NCBI GenBank assembly: GCA_022616415.1
Contig: JAKEEU010000031.1
Location: 62,001 to 126,000 of the forward strand
Reading direction: 5' to 3'
Source of the DNA: Candidatus Zhuqueibacterota bacterium
Lineage (GTDB): Bacteria > Zhuqueibacterota > Zhuqueibacteria > Zhuqueibacterales > Zhuqueibacteraceae
DNA: 64,000 nucleotides
Below, piece after piece: positions 38,556 through 47,465 of this stretch. The position numbers were made by a program, and so were the translations under genes. The notes under the pieces were generated by a model. That model was given only the letters and a program-made list of their open reading frames with translations. It had not been told where the DNA came from and did not search any database. The first letter of the stretch is position 1; every line of letters starts with the position of its first letter.

Positions 38556-38849
38556 TCAAGCCTGCAATTTTGTTTCTCGCTTCCATCGAATCTTTTCCGC
38601 CTTTAATTCCACCATCACATAGATCACCGGAACCACCAGCAGGGTCAGCACCATCGCAGCGGTCAATCCGCCCATGACGGCACGCGCCATCGGCGCCCAG
38701 TTCTCACCGCTTTCGCCGAGGCCGAGCGCAAGCGGCAGCATGACCAAGATGGTGGTGAGCGCCGTCATCAGCACGGGCCGCATGCGCGCCTGACCGACTT
38801 CCATGGCAATGCCGCCGATCTCGATACGAAAATCATTCGGCGCAGCCAT
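38556..38849 (-). pseudogene. RND efflux permease remnant with internal deletion
   Basis: The 97-codon frame joins two parts of an AcrB-like permease: NDFRIEIGGIA, which in the intact gene at 40539-43649 lies about 100 residues before MEAGRARMRP, is fused here to MEVGQARMRPVLMTALTTI and the normal C-terminus (LGESGENWAPMARAVMGG, LLVVPVIYVMVELKAEKI). About 850 N-terminal residues are missing as well. At the join the two parental sequences share GCC. It is a dead paralogue 1.7 kb from the intact gene. Confidence 0.82.
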
Positions 38850-39188
38850 TTTTTATGATTGTGTTCATGGTTACTCTCTAGGCGACTGTTTGGAAGAGAA
38901 AAATTCTGATTATTTGCACTTTTTTGTGCATAAATGATCAAAATTACCCACTTGTAAGACCGTGTTTTGGAGTGAAACGATTTTGAAATTTATCAACAAG
39001 TTTACCCAGCGTTCGGCTTACGCTCTATTACTATTGTAAACAGTAGCTTAAGGTTGCACGAGTTTTTGGTGTTTTTTTGGCATAAAATTTGACAAAAATA
39101 GTTGGTTGACTGTTGTTTGAACAGAAATGTGCGAAATAATCGGTTATTCGCTATTTTTTGATCAATCTAAAGCGGAGCAAGCACAAAA
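38850..39188. other. AT-rich intergenic region ahead of the response regulator
   Basis: About 340 bases with markedly low GC. It holds small hairpins, GCAC-TTTTTT-GTGC (38916-38929) and GCGAAATAATCGGTTATTCGC (39131-39151) followed by TATTTTTTG, the latter terminator-like on the plus strand. TTGACA occurs at 39089-39094 but no good -10 follows at the right spacing. The base composition break marks the left edge of an island. Confidence 0.5.
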
Positions 39189-39944
39189 ATGACAAGAACG
39201 ATTTTGCTTATAGATGATGATGCAAGCCTTCTATTGCTTTTGGGTAATGCCTTGAAAATGGCTTCTTATGATGTTCATGCATTCCGATGGGATGATGAGG
39301 CTTTAAGTTTCCTCGAAGGCGGAAGTGACATTCACGCTATTGTTTTTGATTTTCAAATACCAGGAAGAGACATTACAGATTTTATCCTTAGATTGAAAAC
39401 AAGTAAGTCGTTTGAGAAATACAGAGACGTCCATAAGATATTGCTCACAACTTTTACTATGAGTCAACTCTACGACTCCCCAAACTTTCCCAAGATTAAA
39501 GATGAATGTAATGACATTGTTCTCAAGGAGCATGGATATTCTAGAAAAGTAGTCGAAAAGCTAAATAACTTTCTTAATAAAACGACTAGTCCTGATGTTC
39601 TTCGCACAATCGAAGAAAATGAACAACGTGTTCAAGAATCACATGGTCACATGGTCTTTTCAGCATCTGATCCGATATCTGTGGAAGATGATTTTGAAAT
39701 TACGATAACTGAACATGGAATTCGCGATCTTTTAATTAATTTAAGCCAACCACGAAGTCTTAAAGAGGTTACAAAAATTGTCAGTTTACTCGCTGTAGCC
39801 ACTCTTGAATCTAACTACAAAGAATTGTCACAAGATGAAAAGGCAAGCATGCTTGGCATCAAACGAATGACATACAGCAGACTACTTAAAGAACTTAATT
39901 TTCCGAAAAATGAAAAAATCAAAAATTTTGAAAAGGTTCGTTAG
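39189..39944 (+). CDS. Response regulator with C-terminal helix-turn-helix-like region
   Basis: A 251-residue plus-strand protein. The receiver domain covers 1-120: LLIDDDAS (Asp9-Asp11), AIVFDFQIPG with phospho-acceptor Asp near 54, and ILLTTF (Thr near 88). The usual final lysine may be in IVLKEHG. The C-terminus (LSQDEKASMLGIKRMTYSRLLKEL) resembles a Fis-type helix-turn-helix. The base composition is far more AT-rich than its surroundings, suggesting acquisition by transfer. A TIR gene follows after 93 bases. GGAG lies ten bases before the start. Confidence 0.8.
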   Translation: MTRTILLIDDDASLLLLLGNALKMASYDVHAFRWDDEALSFLEGGSDIHAIVFDFQIPGRDITDFILRLKTSKSFEKYRDVHKILLTTFTMSQLYDSPNFPKIKDECNDIVLKEHGYSRKVVEKLNNFLNKTTSPDVLRTIEENEQRVQESHGHMVFSASDPISVEDDFEITITEHGIRDLLINLSQPRSLKEVTKIVSLLAVATLESNYKELSQDEKASMLGIKRMTYSRLLKELNFPKNEKIKNFEKVR

Positions 39945-39950
39945 TTTTTG

Positions 39951-39964
39951 GTGACAGTTGTCAC
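39951..39964. promoter_or_regulatory. Short palindrome between the response regulator and TIR genes
   Basis: GTGACA-GT-TGTCAC is a perfect 6-bp inverted repeat six bases after the response regulator stop. It could be an operator for the TIR gene, possibly for the neighbouring regulator, or a weak hairpin. There is no T-run. Confidence 0.35.
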
Positions 39965-40037
39965 AAATAGCCTTTTACTGGTTGTCTGCATCAAGAGAAA
40001 CTAAGGACATATACGATAATCGAACAGGAGGATGAAA

Positions 40038-40463
40038 ATGGCTGATTCTGCTCAATACAAGTATGATGTATTTATTAGTTACAATCATGCTGCTGATGGT
40101 GCTTGGGTCTGGGACGCGCTGTTACCAAGGTTAAAAAGTGCCGGCCTAAAAGTGATCGTTGACTTGGATTTTGAGTTCGGCGTGCCCAAGCTAGTCAACA
40201 TAGAACGAGCAGTACAGAATAGTCGCTATACGATCATTGTTCTGACACCAGCTTGGTTATCGAGTGAGTGGACTGAATTTGAGAGTTTGTTGGTTGGCAA
40301 TATGGATGCTGCTGGAAGAAAACGTAGGTTACTGCCCTTGATGTTACATCCATGTCAACCTCCGGAACGTATCGCCATGCTTCACTATGCCGACTTTACT
40401 CATCCACTTGGCAACGAAAACCAATTCTATCGCCTTTTGCAGCATGTTCAAAACGGGAACTAA
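40038..40463 (+). CDS. Stand-alone TIR-domain protein
   Basis: A 141-residue protein that is one TIR domain: KYDVFISYNHAADGAWVWDA (strand A and box 1), then GLKVIVDLDFEFGVPKLVNI, RYTIIVLTPAWLSSEWTEFE and LLPLMLHPC. W78 and E82 fall where TIR NAD hydrolases keep their catalytic glutamate. Sequences of this type usually form the N-terminus of long nSTAND or repeat proteins; here the frame ends soon after the domain. The ATG at 40038 is chosen because AGGAGG is six bases upstream. It may act in signalling or defence with the preceding regulator. Confidence 0.82.
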   Translation: MADSAQYKYDVFISYNHAADGAWVWDALLPRLKSAGLKVIVDLDFEFGVPKLVNIERAVQNSRYTIIVLTPAWLSSEWTEFESLLVGNMDAAGRKRRLLPLMLHPCQPPERIAMLHYADFTHPLGNENQFYRLLQHVQNGN

Positions 40464-40538
40464 TACAAAACTTAAATTTCGTGCATCATTTTTCCAGAAG
40501 TTGAGAACCTACCTCTGTGAGTTGCTAATTGGCTGCCC

Positions 40539-43500
40539 CTACGAGCGTAGCCTTGCCTCCCGTTTCTTCCGAATCTTCTCCGCCTTTAATTCCACAATCG
40601 CATAGATAACCGGAACCACCAGCAGCGTCAGCATCATCGCTGCGGTCAATCCGCCCATGACGGCGCGCGCCATCGGCGCCCAGTTTTCACCGCTTTCGCC
40701 CAGGCCGGGTGCAAGCGGCAGCATGGCCAAGATGGTGGTGAGCGCGGTCATCAGCACCGGCCGCATACGCGCTCGACCCGCCTCCATGATGGCTTCAAAC
40801 AATTCTTTGCCGCGATGGCGCAATTGATTCGTAAAATCCACCAACACGATGGCATTGTTGACGACGATGCCGACCAGCATGATGATGCCGATGAGCGCCA
40901 TGACGTTGAGGTTGGTGCCGGTGAGGAGCAATGCCATGGCAACCCCGATGAGGGATAGCGGAATGGTAAAGATAATGATAAAGGGATCCAACAACGATTC
41001 GAATTGCGAAGCCATGACCATGTAGACCAACAATAGCGCCGCCAGCGCCGCCAAGCCAAGATACATGAACGATTCCTGCTGCTCCTCGGCAATGCCGCCG
41101 ATCTCGAGGCGAAAATCATTCGGCACGCTCACTTGCCGGAGCGCTTTTTGCACATCCTGGGTGACGCTGCGCAGGTCGCGGCCGGAAATGTCAATGTTGA
41201 CCAGCACCATTCTTTCCTGGCCCTCGCGCGTGATTTCGATGGGCGCTTTGCTATATTCCACCTCCGCCACCGCGCGCAGAGGAATTTGTTTGCCAGCAGG
41301 TGTCACGACTAAAATATTCTCAATATCTTCTTTGCTCCGGCGCGCGTCTTTGACCAATTGCACGCGCACGTCATATTCGTCACCCTCTTCGCGATAGCGG
41401 GTGACGACGGAGCCGAGCACGCTGGTGCTGACCAGCCGGCTGAGCTGCGCGGTGCTCAATCCCGAATCGGCAAGGCACTGGCGGTCAAAATTAACTCGCA
41501 GCTCGGGCGCCGATTCGCGCAAACTGGTTTCCACCTCGGCAACGCCTTTGATGCCTTTGACTTTTTCGGCAACGTCATTGGCCAGGGCTTCGGCGTGCGA
41601 CAAATCGTGGCCGAAAATTTCCACCATGATATCGGTGCCGCTGCCGAACATGGCTTCCTGTCCGCGGTCGGCGAAACGAACCTCCACACCAGGCATGGTT
41701 TTGAAGCGCTCGCGTAGGTCGTCCTGGATGTCAAATTGCGTGCGTTGACGCTCGGTGAGTTTGGTCAGGCCGATGGTGACATCTCCTTCGCTGGAGGTGC
41801 GAGAAGAGAAGAACGCCATGATACCCTCGCCCTGGCCAAAATTGATGTAAGTATTTTTTGCTTCTGGCACGTTTTCACGGATGATGCCATCGATTTCGCG
41901 CATGCTCGCTTCCATTGCCTCCAGGCTGGTGCCGGGAGCGCGGTCGACCGCAATCGCCACAAATCCCGAATCACTCTGCGGCAGAAATTCACCGCCGAGG
42001 CTGGCCAGAATGACGATGGAAAGAACGAACAAGCCCAGGGCGGAAAAAACGACGGTCTTGCGGTGTTCCAATGACCATTTTAAGCCAGCCGCGTATATTT
42101 TGTGTAAACCGGCCAGCCATCCACTAACGCGGTTGCTCGTTTTCGCCAATAAGCTGTGCTGTTGCAATTTTTCTCTCAAATGCAACAAACGAGAAGTGAG
42201 CAATGGAATGAGCGTCAACGCGACGAGAAGAGAAACGGTCAGGGAAAAGCAGATGGTGACCACCATGTCGTTGAACAGCTCGCCGGCGAGACCGGGCACA
42301 AACAACACTGGCACGAACACCGCCAGCGTGGTCAACGTCGAGGCGGTGATGGCCATCGACACTTCGGTGGCGCCGTTGTGCGAGGCGTCACGCAAATCCT
42401 CGCCCAATTCACGGTGGCGGAAAATGTTTTCGAGCACGACGATGGAATTGTCCACCAACAAGCCGACGGCCAGAGCCAGTCCGGCCATCGAAATAACGTT
42501 CAGCGTCAGTCCGGCTTGATCCATCACCGCAAAGGTCACGATCATCGAGACCGGAATCGACACCGCCACGATGAGCGAGCTGCGCAGATTTCTCAGAAAG
42601 AAAAGCAGCACGAGAAACGTCAAGCCGATGGCTTGCACCGCGGTGTTGCCCAAATTCGCCATCGAGCGGTTGATAAATTCCGAGAAATCGACGACGGTTT
42701 CGAGGCGCACACCTTTGGGCAGCTCGGCTTCGATTGTCGCAAAGCGGTTTCGCACTTCCTCACAGACTTGGACGGTGTTGGCATCGGATTGTTTCTGAAT
42801 CACCACCATCACCGCCGGCTTGCCGTTGTTCCAAACCTTTTGCTGCTGGTCGACAAAACCATCGACGACCGAGGCGACGTCTTTCACGCGAATGACCGAG
42901 CCGTTCAATGCCGCCACGTTGGTGTTTTCGATCTGCTCGAGGTTGCTGTATTCGCCCGCAGTTTGAATGGTGAATTCCTGCATGGCGTTGTCGATTTTGC
43001 CCGCCGGCAATTGCAGATTGCCCATTTGCAAAGCCGCCGATACCTGTTCGATGGGAATGTTGTGGGCGCGCAGCCGGGCCGGATCGACCAATACTTTGAT
43101 CTCGCGGCGCATGCCGCCCATGGTGAAAGCCGAGGCGACGCCGGGGATGCGCTCCAATCGGGGCTCGAGATCGCGCTCCGCAATCCGCCGCAATTCTGCC
43201 ATGCCGTGCATATCGGAGCTGAGGGCAAGATAAAAAATCGGCTGTTGCGAGGGATCGAACGCAAAAACCAACGGGCCGTCGACCTCCTGCGGCAAAACGT
43301 CCTGGATAAATTCGAGACTGTTGCGGACGTCGATCTCGGCTTGATTCATGTTGGTGCCCCAATCAAACTCCAGCAACACCAGCGACAAACCTTGCGCCGA
43401 GGTGGAGGTGATTTTTTCGATGTTTTCCACCGAAGCCACCACCTCTTCGACGGGGCGCGTCACCACGGTTTCCATGTCGAACGGCCCGACGCCGGTGTAT

Positions 43501-43649
43501 TGCGAGATCAGCGCGATCATCGGAAATTCCAGTTTGGGATACAGATCGATATCGAGGCGGCCGAATGAAAAAAGGCCAAATCCGACGGCAATGAGATAAA
43601 TCATGAAAAAAGTGACGCCGCGCCGGATGGCGGTTTCAGTCATTTTCAT
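40539..43649 (-). CDS. RND multidrug efflux permease (AcrB/HAE1 family)
   Basis: A 1036-residue inner-membrane transporter with the two-fold RND layout: helix 1 at 11-28, a large periplasmic porter region, helices 2-6 around 335-500 (GLALAVGLLVDNSIVVLENIFRH carries the proton-relay Asp), a second porter region and helices 8-12 at about 855-1020. It would pump drugs or lipids with the adaptor coded at 44518-45645. The two genes are separated by a 0.8-kb plus-strand toxin-antitoxin-like module. No outer membrane TolC is nearby. Confidence 0.93.
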   Translation of the reverse strand: MKMTETAIRRGVTFFMIYLIAVGFGLFSFGRLDIDLYPKLEFPMIALISQYTGVGPFDMETVVTRPVEEVVASVENIEKITSTSAQGLSLVLLEFDWGTNMNQAEIDVRNSLEFIQDVLPQEVDGPLVFAFDPSQQPIFYLALSSDMHGMAELRRIAERDLEPRLERIPGVASAFTMGGMRREIKVLVDPARLRAHNIPIEQVSAALQMGNLQLPAGKIDNAMQEFTIQTAGEYSNLEQIENTNVAALNGSVIRVKDVASVVDGFVDQQQKVWNNGKPAVMVVIQKQSDANTVQVCEEVRNRFATIEAELPKGVRLETVVDFSEFINRSMANLGNTAVQAIGLTFLVLLFFLRNLRSSLIVAVSIPVSMIVTFAVMDQAGLTLNVISMAGLALAVGLLVDNSIVVLENIFRHRELGEDLRDASHNGATEVSMAITASTLTTLAVFVPVLFVPGLAGELFNDMVVTICFSLTVSLLVALTLIPLLTSRLLHLREKLQQHSLLAKTSNRVSGWLAGLHKIYAAGLKWSLEHRKTVVFSALGLFVLSIVILASLGGEFLPQSDSGFVAIAVDRAPGTSLEAMEASMREIDGIIRENVPEAKNTYINFGQGEGIMAFFSSRTSSEGDVTIGLTKLTERQRTQFDIQDDLRERFKTMPGVEVRFADRGQEAMFGSGTDIMVEIFGHDLSHAEALANDVAEKVKGIKGVAEVETSLRESAPELRVNFDRQCLADSGLSTAQLSRLVSTSVLGSVVTRYREEGDEYDVRVQLVKDARRSKEDIENILVVTPAGKQIPLRAVAEVEYSKAPIEITREGQERMVLVNIDISGRDLRSVTQDVQKALRQVSVPNDFRLEIGGIAEEQQESFMYLGLAALAALLLVYMVMASQFESLLDPFIIIFTIPLSLIGVAMALLLTGTNLNVMALIGIIMLVGIVVNNAIVLVDFTNQLRHRGKELFEAIMEAGRARMRPVLMTALTTILAMLPLAPGLGESGENWAPMARAVMGGLTAAMMLTLLVVPVIYAIVELKAEKIRKKREARLRS

Positions 43650-43754
43650 TAAGTATACAACTCCTCGCGAACGATAGCGAACGGTGCACCATCGCGCAAA
43701 TTATGTTGTTCCGCAATCATGGCTTTTTCGGTACAACTTTTTTACACGAAGCTC

Positions 43755-43791
43755 TTGCGCTTGTGGCATTTTTAGAGTATATTTCTAAAAA
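43755..43791 (+). promoter_or_regulatory. Putative promoter/operator of the TumE-like module
   Basis: TATATT at 43778-43783 is a good -10 box, with TTGCGC (43755-43760) 17 bp upstream as a weak -35. The -10 is enclosed by an inverted repeat, TTTTTAGA (43769-43776) and TCTAAAAA (43784-43791), which would suit binding by a repressor such as the module's own antitoxin. AAGGAG follows, just before the first gene. Confidence 0.45.
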
Positions 43792-43808
43792 TGATTAAGG
43801 AGATTAAG

Positions 43809-44081
43809 ATGTCTCAAGAAATTACTCTTGAAAGCCTCCTTGAAGATTTGCACGGCATTGAGCTTGAGATTCAACAGCACGAGAAGAAATACAAGCTTCT
43901 CAGTTGCTACTTTCTGCCGCTTTATGAGACCGGCATTCTTGAGGAGAATCACGATTTTGGCGATTGGGCAGCGCTTCTCGGAATGCGGGCCAAACGCATT
44001 GAATTGTTCAAGCAGTTTTTGCCTAAAGCCATGTCAAATCTGCCAACGAATGGAGCTGTACAAATCCTCGAAGCGGCATGA
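43809..44081 (+). CDS. Probable antitoxin-like partner of the TumE-like protein
   Basis: A 90-residue protein with a coiled-coil-like N-terminal half (LESLLEDLHGIELEIQQHEKKY) and the phrase GILEENHDFGDWAALLGMRAKRIEL, which is typical of the small proteins coded upstream of DUF6516/TumE-like toxins. No DNA-binding motif is evident. The start at 43809 has AAGGAG eight bases upstream, better than the in-frame ATG at 43791. It overlaps the next gene by four bases (ATGA), as toxin-antitoxin pairs often do. Confidence 0.65.
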   Translation: MSQEITLESLLEDLHGIELEIQQHEKKYKLLSCYFLPLYETGILEENHDFGDWAALLGMRAKRIELFKQFLPKAMSNLPTNGAVQILEAA

Positions 44082-44497
44082 AAGCGGCATTACAATCTGT
44101 CGAGACCTACGAAAATTTTGCCTATTCTATAAAGGATCGGCATCCGGAAATCGTGATGTCCACGCTGGTCATCGTGCGCCGAGGGCCGCATCGATGTCAG
44201 CTACAAGGCGAACTACATTTTGGCCGTAATATCGTCCTGCGCGTTTACGAACGTCTCGACTTTATCGAACGAAAGATTGCATACTACAGCTATGAAGTAC
44301 ATCAAAGTGAATCGCTACTTTATTGGTACGATCCTCAGCCTCATCCTGCCGATGTGACCTTAGCCCTCAACCATCCTCATCACAAACATATTCATCCTGA
44401 TATTAAACACCATCGCATTCCTGCGCCGGAACTTTCATTTGATCAACCCAACCTCTCGTTTCTTGTCGAAGAGATCGTCGAGAATCTTTTGAAGTAA
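44078..44497 (+). CDS. TumE/DUF6516-like toxin-family protein
   Basis: A 139-residue protein. Its core, IAYYSYEVHQSESLLYWYDP, QPHPADVTLALNHPHHKHIH and then PAPELSFDQPNLSFLVEEI, is characteristic of the DUF6516 or TumE-like group, which is annotated as the toxin part of a toxin-antitoxin system of unknown mechanism. The His-rich HPHHKHIHPDIKHHRIPAP is the most conserved part and may be catalytic or metal binding. It is coupled to the upstream gene. The pair is inserted against the direction of the efflux genes. Confidence 0.72.
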   Translation: MKAALQSVETYENFAYSIKDRHPEIVMSTLVIVRRGPHRCQLQGELHFGRNIVLRVYERLDFIERKIAYYSYEVHQSESLLYWYDPQPHPADVTLALNHPHHKHIHPDIKHHRIPAPELSFDQPNLSFLVEEIVENLLK

Positions 44498-44517
44498 CAG
44501 AGGGGACATCAATATCT

Positions 44518-45645
44518 TCATGAAGTCTCCTCCCTCTCTCTCACAACGACAACGGGCGTGCCATCGCGCAAGTTGTTTTGCCCCACTGTCACCAACTTCT
44601 CACCGATCCTCAAGCCGGACGAGATCGCCAAATATTCGTGATTCAAATAGATCACCGCGAGTTTTCTCTGCACGGCTTTGCTGCTATCCACCACGAAGAC
44701 GTAATAATTTTTCACCACCTGATCCTCGCCGCCGATGCGCTCCAGCGAGGTGTTTTCAATCACCGCGTGCCGGGGGACGACGATGACATTTTCGATCATG
44801 CCGGTGGTGACTTCGGCATGGGCATACATGCCGGGCTTTAATTTATGCTCGGGGTTGTCCAGCAGCACTTCGACTTCTGCCAGGCGCGTCAAGGGATCGA
44901 GCACCGGACTGATTTTTACGACTTTCCCATCGAAGGTGCGATCGGGATATGTGCTCACCTGCACGACGGTTTTCTGTCCGATCTCCAGTCTAGCCAAATC
45001 TTTTTCAGTCGCTTCAAACGTCATTTTCACACGATCCATCTGGCAGACGCTGACCAAAGGCAGCGAGAGAGCCGCCATATCGCCGGCCTCACAATAACGT
45101 TTGCCGATGATGCCGGCGATGGGCGCCGTAATTGTCGCGTCATGCAATTGGCTTTTGGCGCTGGTGAGGGCGGCCTCGGTTTGTTTCACCTGCGCTTTCG
45201 CCGCCTCGTACTGCGTGGCAATCGCATCGTATTGTTGCTTGCTCACGGAATGATCACGATACAACAGCTCAAAACGATCATACTCCGAGCGCAAGTTCGT
45301 TTCTTGCGCCTTTGCCGCCATCAAAGCCGCCTCCGCTTGTCGCACCGCTTGTTCGATGGTCGTGGCCACAATCCTGGCAATCGGCGCGCCTTTGGCAACG
45401 TTATCTCCGGCATCGACGAAAAATCTTTCGATGCGATCGGGAACTTTGGAGAAGACTTTGACTTCGAGCTCAGCTTTGATGTCGCCGTAATAACTGAGCG
45501 TCTGCGCCAAATTCCCGAGACGCACCGTCATGACTTCGACGGGGATTTTCGCCTCGACGCTGGCCTGGCGGTCGCTTTGACTGCAGCTTCCGGCAAACAT
45601 GCCCAAGCACATTATGGCAGCGCAAAGAGAAAGGACTCGTTTCAT
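44518..45645 (-). CDS. RND efflux periplasmic adaptor (HlyD/MFP family)
   Basis: A 375-residue membrane fusion protein. The N-terminus is a signal sequence ending at GSCSQ, probably a lipoprotein with Cys21 as the anchor although the lipobox is atypical. It has a lipoyl-like barrel (VFSKVPDRIERFFVDAGDNVAKG), an alpha-hairpin (AALMAAKAQETNLRSEYDRFELLYRD, given in part) and beta-barrel segments. It bridges the RND pump and an outer membrane channel. It starts four bases after the Lon-like gene ends, and the pump gene comes only after the TumE-like module. Confidence 0.9.
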   Translation of the reverse strand: MKRVLSLCAAIMCLGMFAGSCSQSDRQASVEAKIPVEVMTVRLGNLAQTLSYYGDIKAELEVKVFSKVPDRIERFFVDAGDNVAKGAPIARIVATTIEQAVRQAEAALMAAKAQETNLRSEYDRFELLYRDHSVSKQQYDAIATQYEAAKAQVKQTEAALTSAKSQLHDATITAPIAGIIGKRYCEAGDMAALSLPLVSVCQMDRVKMTFEATEKDLARLEIGQKTVVQVSTYPDRTFDGKVVKISPVLDPLTRLAEVEVLLDNPEHKLKPGMYAHAEVTTGMIENVIVVPRHAVIENTSLERIGGEDQVVKNYYVFVVDSSKAVQRKLAVIYLNHEYLAISSGLRIGEKLVTVGQNNLRDGTPVVVVREREETS

Positions 45646-45649
45646 CGTG

Positions 45650-47092
45650 CTACTCCTTTTTACTTTTCTCCTCTTTTCCCGCCTCTTTCAACCGCTCCCA
45701 AAATTCACGCAGCCGCTGCTCGACACGGAAGTTGACGGTGTCGGCGGGGAATTTGCCATCGGCGCCGCGCGCGCCCGCCGGAACGCCGGTGAGTATCTCG
45801 ATGCCGTCATTGATGGTGTTCGCGGCCCAGATGGAAAATTTTTTGGCGGCGACGGCTTCGACAACTTCCTCGCGGAGCATGAGATTGGCCGCGTTGCTTT
45901 GCGGAATGATCATGCCCTGCTCGCCGGTCAAGCCTTTGGCCTTGCACACGGCGAAGAATCCTTCAATTTTTTCATTAACGCCGCCGATGGCTTGCACCTC
46001 GCCGTGTTGATTCACCGAGCCGGTGACGGCGATGCCTTGCTTGATCGGCAGCCCCGACAGCGCCGACAGCAGCGCATAAAGCTCGGTCGAAGATGCGCTG
46101 TCTCCTTCGACGCCCTCGTAGCTCTGCTCGAACACGAGCCGCGCCGAGAGGGTCAACGGTCTATCTTGGGCAAATTGTTGCGCCAGATAGCCGCTCAAGA
46201 TCAACACGCCTTTGCTGTGAATCGGGCCGCCCAGTTCGACTTCGCGCTCGATGTCGATGATACCTTCGCGTCCAGGAGCAATGCTGGCGGTAATACGGCT
46301 GGGCTTACCGAAGAAATAATCGCCGAGGCTCAACACCGAAAGCCCATTCACTTGTCCCACCACCGTGCTTGTGGTATCAATCAAAACCGTGCCGCGCTCG
46401 ATCATCTCTTGCAAACGTTCTTCGAGAAGATTGGAACGATAGATTTTGGCCTCGAGAGCTTTGTTCACGTGCGAGGCGCGGATTTGCGCTTCGCCGTCTT
46501 GCAAAGCCCAAAAGTTGGCTTCGCGGATGATGTCGGCCAAAGCGCCGAAGTGAGTGGAGAGTTTTTCTTGATCCTCCACCAGGCGTGAGCTATGTTCCAA
46601 CAGCTTTGCGACCGCGGCGCCATCCAAATGTTTGAGCTTTTCCTTGTTGCAAAAGGTCGATAAAAACGCCACAAAATCTTGAATGTTTTCTTCACTGCGC
46701 GGCATGCGGGTGTCAAAATCCGCCTTCACCTTGAAAAGCTCGGGGAACTCTTCGTCGTAAGTGTGCAAGAGATAGTAGAGCAGCGGACGCCCCACGAGCA
46801 CGACTTTGATGGAAAGGGGAATCGGTTGCGGGCGCAAGCTTTTCGTGGCCATAAAGCCCAGGCGCTCACCGATGTCTTCGACTTCGATCTCCCCGCTCCG
46901 CAGCGCCCGCTTCACGCCGTCCCAACTGAGAAGATTGCGCAAGACGTCCTCCATCGGCAGCACGAGATATCCGCCATTGGCGCGATGAAAGGCGCCCGGC
47001 TTGATCATGGTGAAGTCGGTATAGAGCGCGCCGAATTGGACTTCCTTTTCAACGCGCCCGAAGAGATTGTTGTAACTCGGATTGAATTTCAC
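45650..47092 (-). CDS. Lon-like ATP-dependent protease, C-terminal part (internal deletion)
   Basis: A 480-residue part of a LonB-type (COG1067) protease: NPSYNNLFGRVEKEVQFGAL, then GAFHRANGGYLVLPMEDVL of the AAA module, and the Lon protease domain with catalytic Ser in VEGDSASSTELYALLSALSG and Lys in GGVNEKIEGFF. The N-terminal Walker A part lies in another frame at 47049-47465. Full-length relatives have about 180-200 residues between the two parts, missing here. The protease domain may still be made from an internal start, but ATP coupling is lost. Confidence 0.85.
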   Translation of the reverse strand: MKFNPSYNNLFGRVEKEVQFGALYTDFTMIKPGAFHRANGGYLVLPMEDVLRNLLSWDGVKRALRSGEIEVEDIGERLGFMATKSLRPQPIPLSIKVVLVGRPLLYYLLHTYDEEFPELFKVKADFDTRMPRSEENIQDFVAFLSTFCNKEKLKHLDGAAVAKLLEHSSRLVEDQEKLSTHFGALADIIREANFWALQDGEAQIRASHVNKALEAKIYRSNLLEERLQEMIERGTVLIDTTSTVVGQVNGLSVLSLGDYFFGKPSRITASIAPGREGIIDIEREVELGGPIHSKGVLILSGYLAQQFAQDRPLTLSARLVFEQSYEGVEGDSASSTELYALLSALSGLPIKQGIAVTGSVNQHGEVQAIGGVNEKIEGFFAVCKAKGLTGEQGMIIPQSNAANLMLREEVVEAVAAKKFSIWAANTINDGIEILTGVPAGARGADGKFPADTVNFRVEQRLREFWERLKEAGKEEKSKKE

Positions 47093-47465
47093 GGCGAATA
47101 TGCTCGATCAAGCTTTTCATATCCTGCTGAAGCTGATGCCCGCGGCCCGCCGGCAGTTGGCACCCTTTGGGCTGATAAGAATCCTCAAAATTGTTCACGT
47201 AACAACAATCCGGCGGCGGCGCTTTGCGGCGGGCGCGTTCTTCGAGAAAAGCCTGCACCGCGGTCATCTTGCCGATTCCCGGCGGCCCGGCCACGTAGAT
47301 GTTGAAGCCCTTGTCGTGAATTTCCAGGCCAAACTGCAAAGCCGAGACGGCCCGTTTTTGTCCGATAATTCCTTCCGAAGTTTTGAGATGCGCAGTGGTT
47401 TCGACACCCAGCATCTTCGGATCGAACGTGCGGCGCAGTTGTTCTGGAGATAAATTTTGGATCAT
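47049..47465 (-). pseudogene. Lon-like protease, N-terminal fragment
   Basis: A 138-residue frame starting MIQNLSPEQLRRTFDP, with IIGQKRAVSALQFGLEI and a Walker A loop GPPGIGKMTAV. It ends in QDMKSLIEHIRREI, the beginning of the helical insertion of LonB-like proteases, and then runs out of frame where the downstream part (KFNPSYNNLFG) begins. The junction near 47085 contains GAAATTCAATCC, where the two parental sequences could have shared GAAATTC. It is half of a gene broken by an internal deletion with frameshift. Confidence 0.75.

Noticed and set aside
39075..39125. A sigma-70 promoter (TTGACA at 39089) for the response regulator
   Set aside because: No acceptable -10 box lies 16-18 bp downstream, so it was not listed as a promoter.
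42156..43568. A 470-codon plus-strand frame opposite the RND pump
   Set aside because: Shadow of the pump gene, with His/Arg-rich low-complexity composition.
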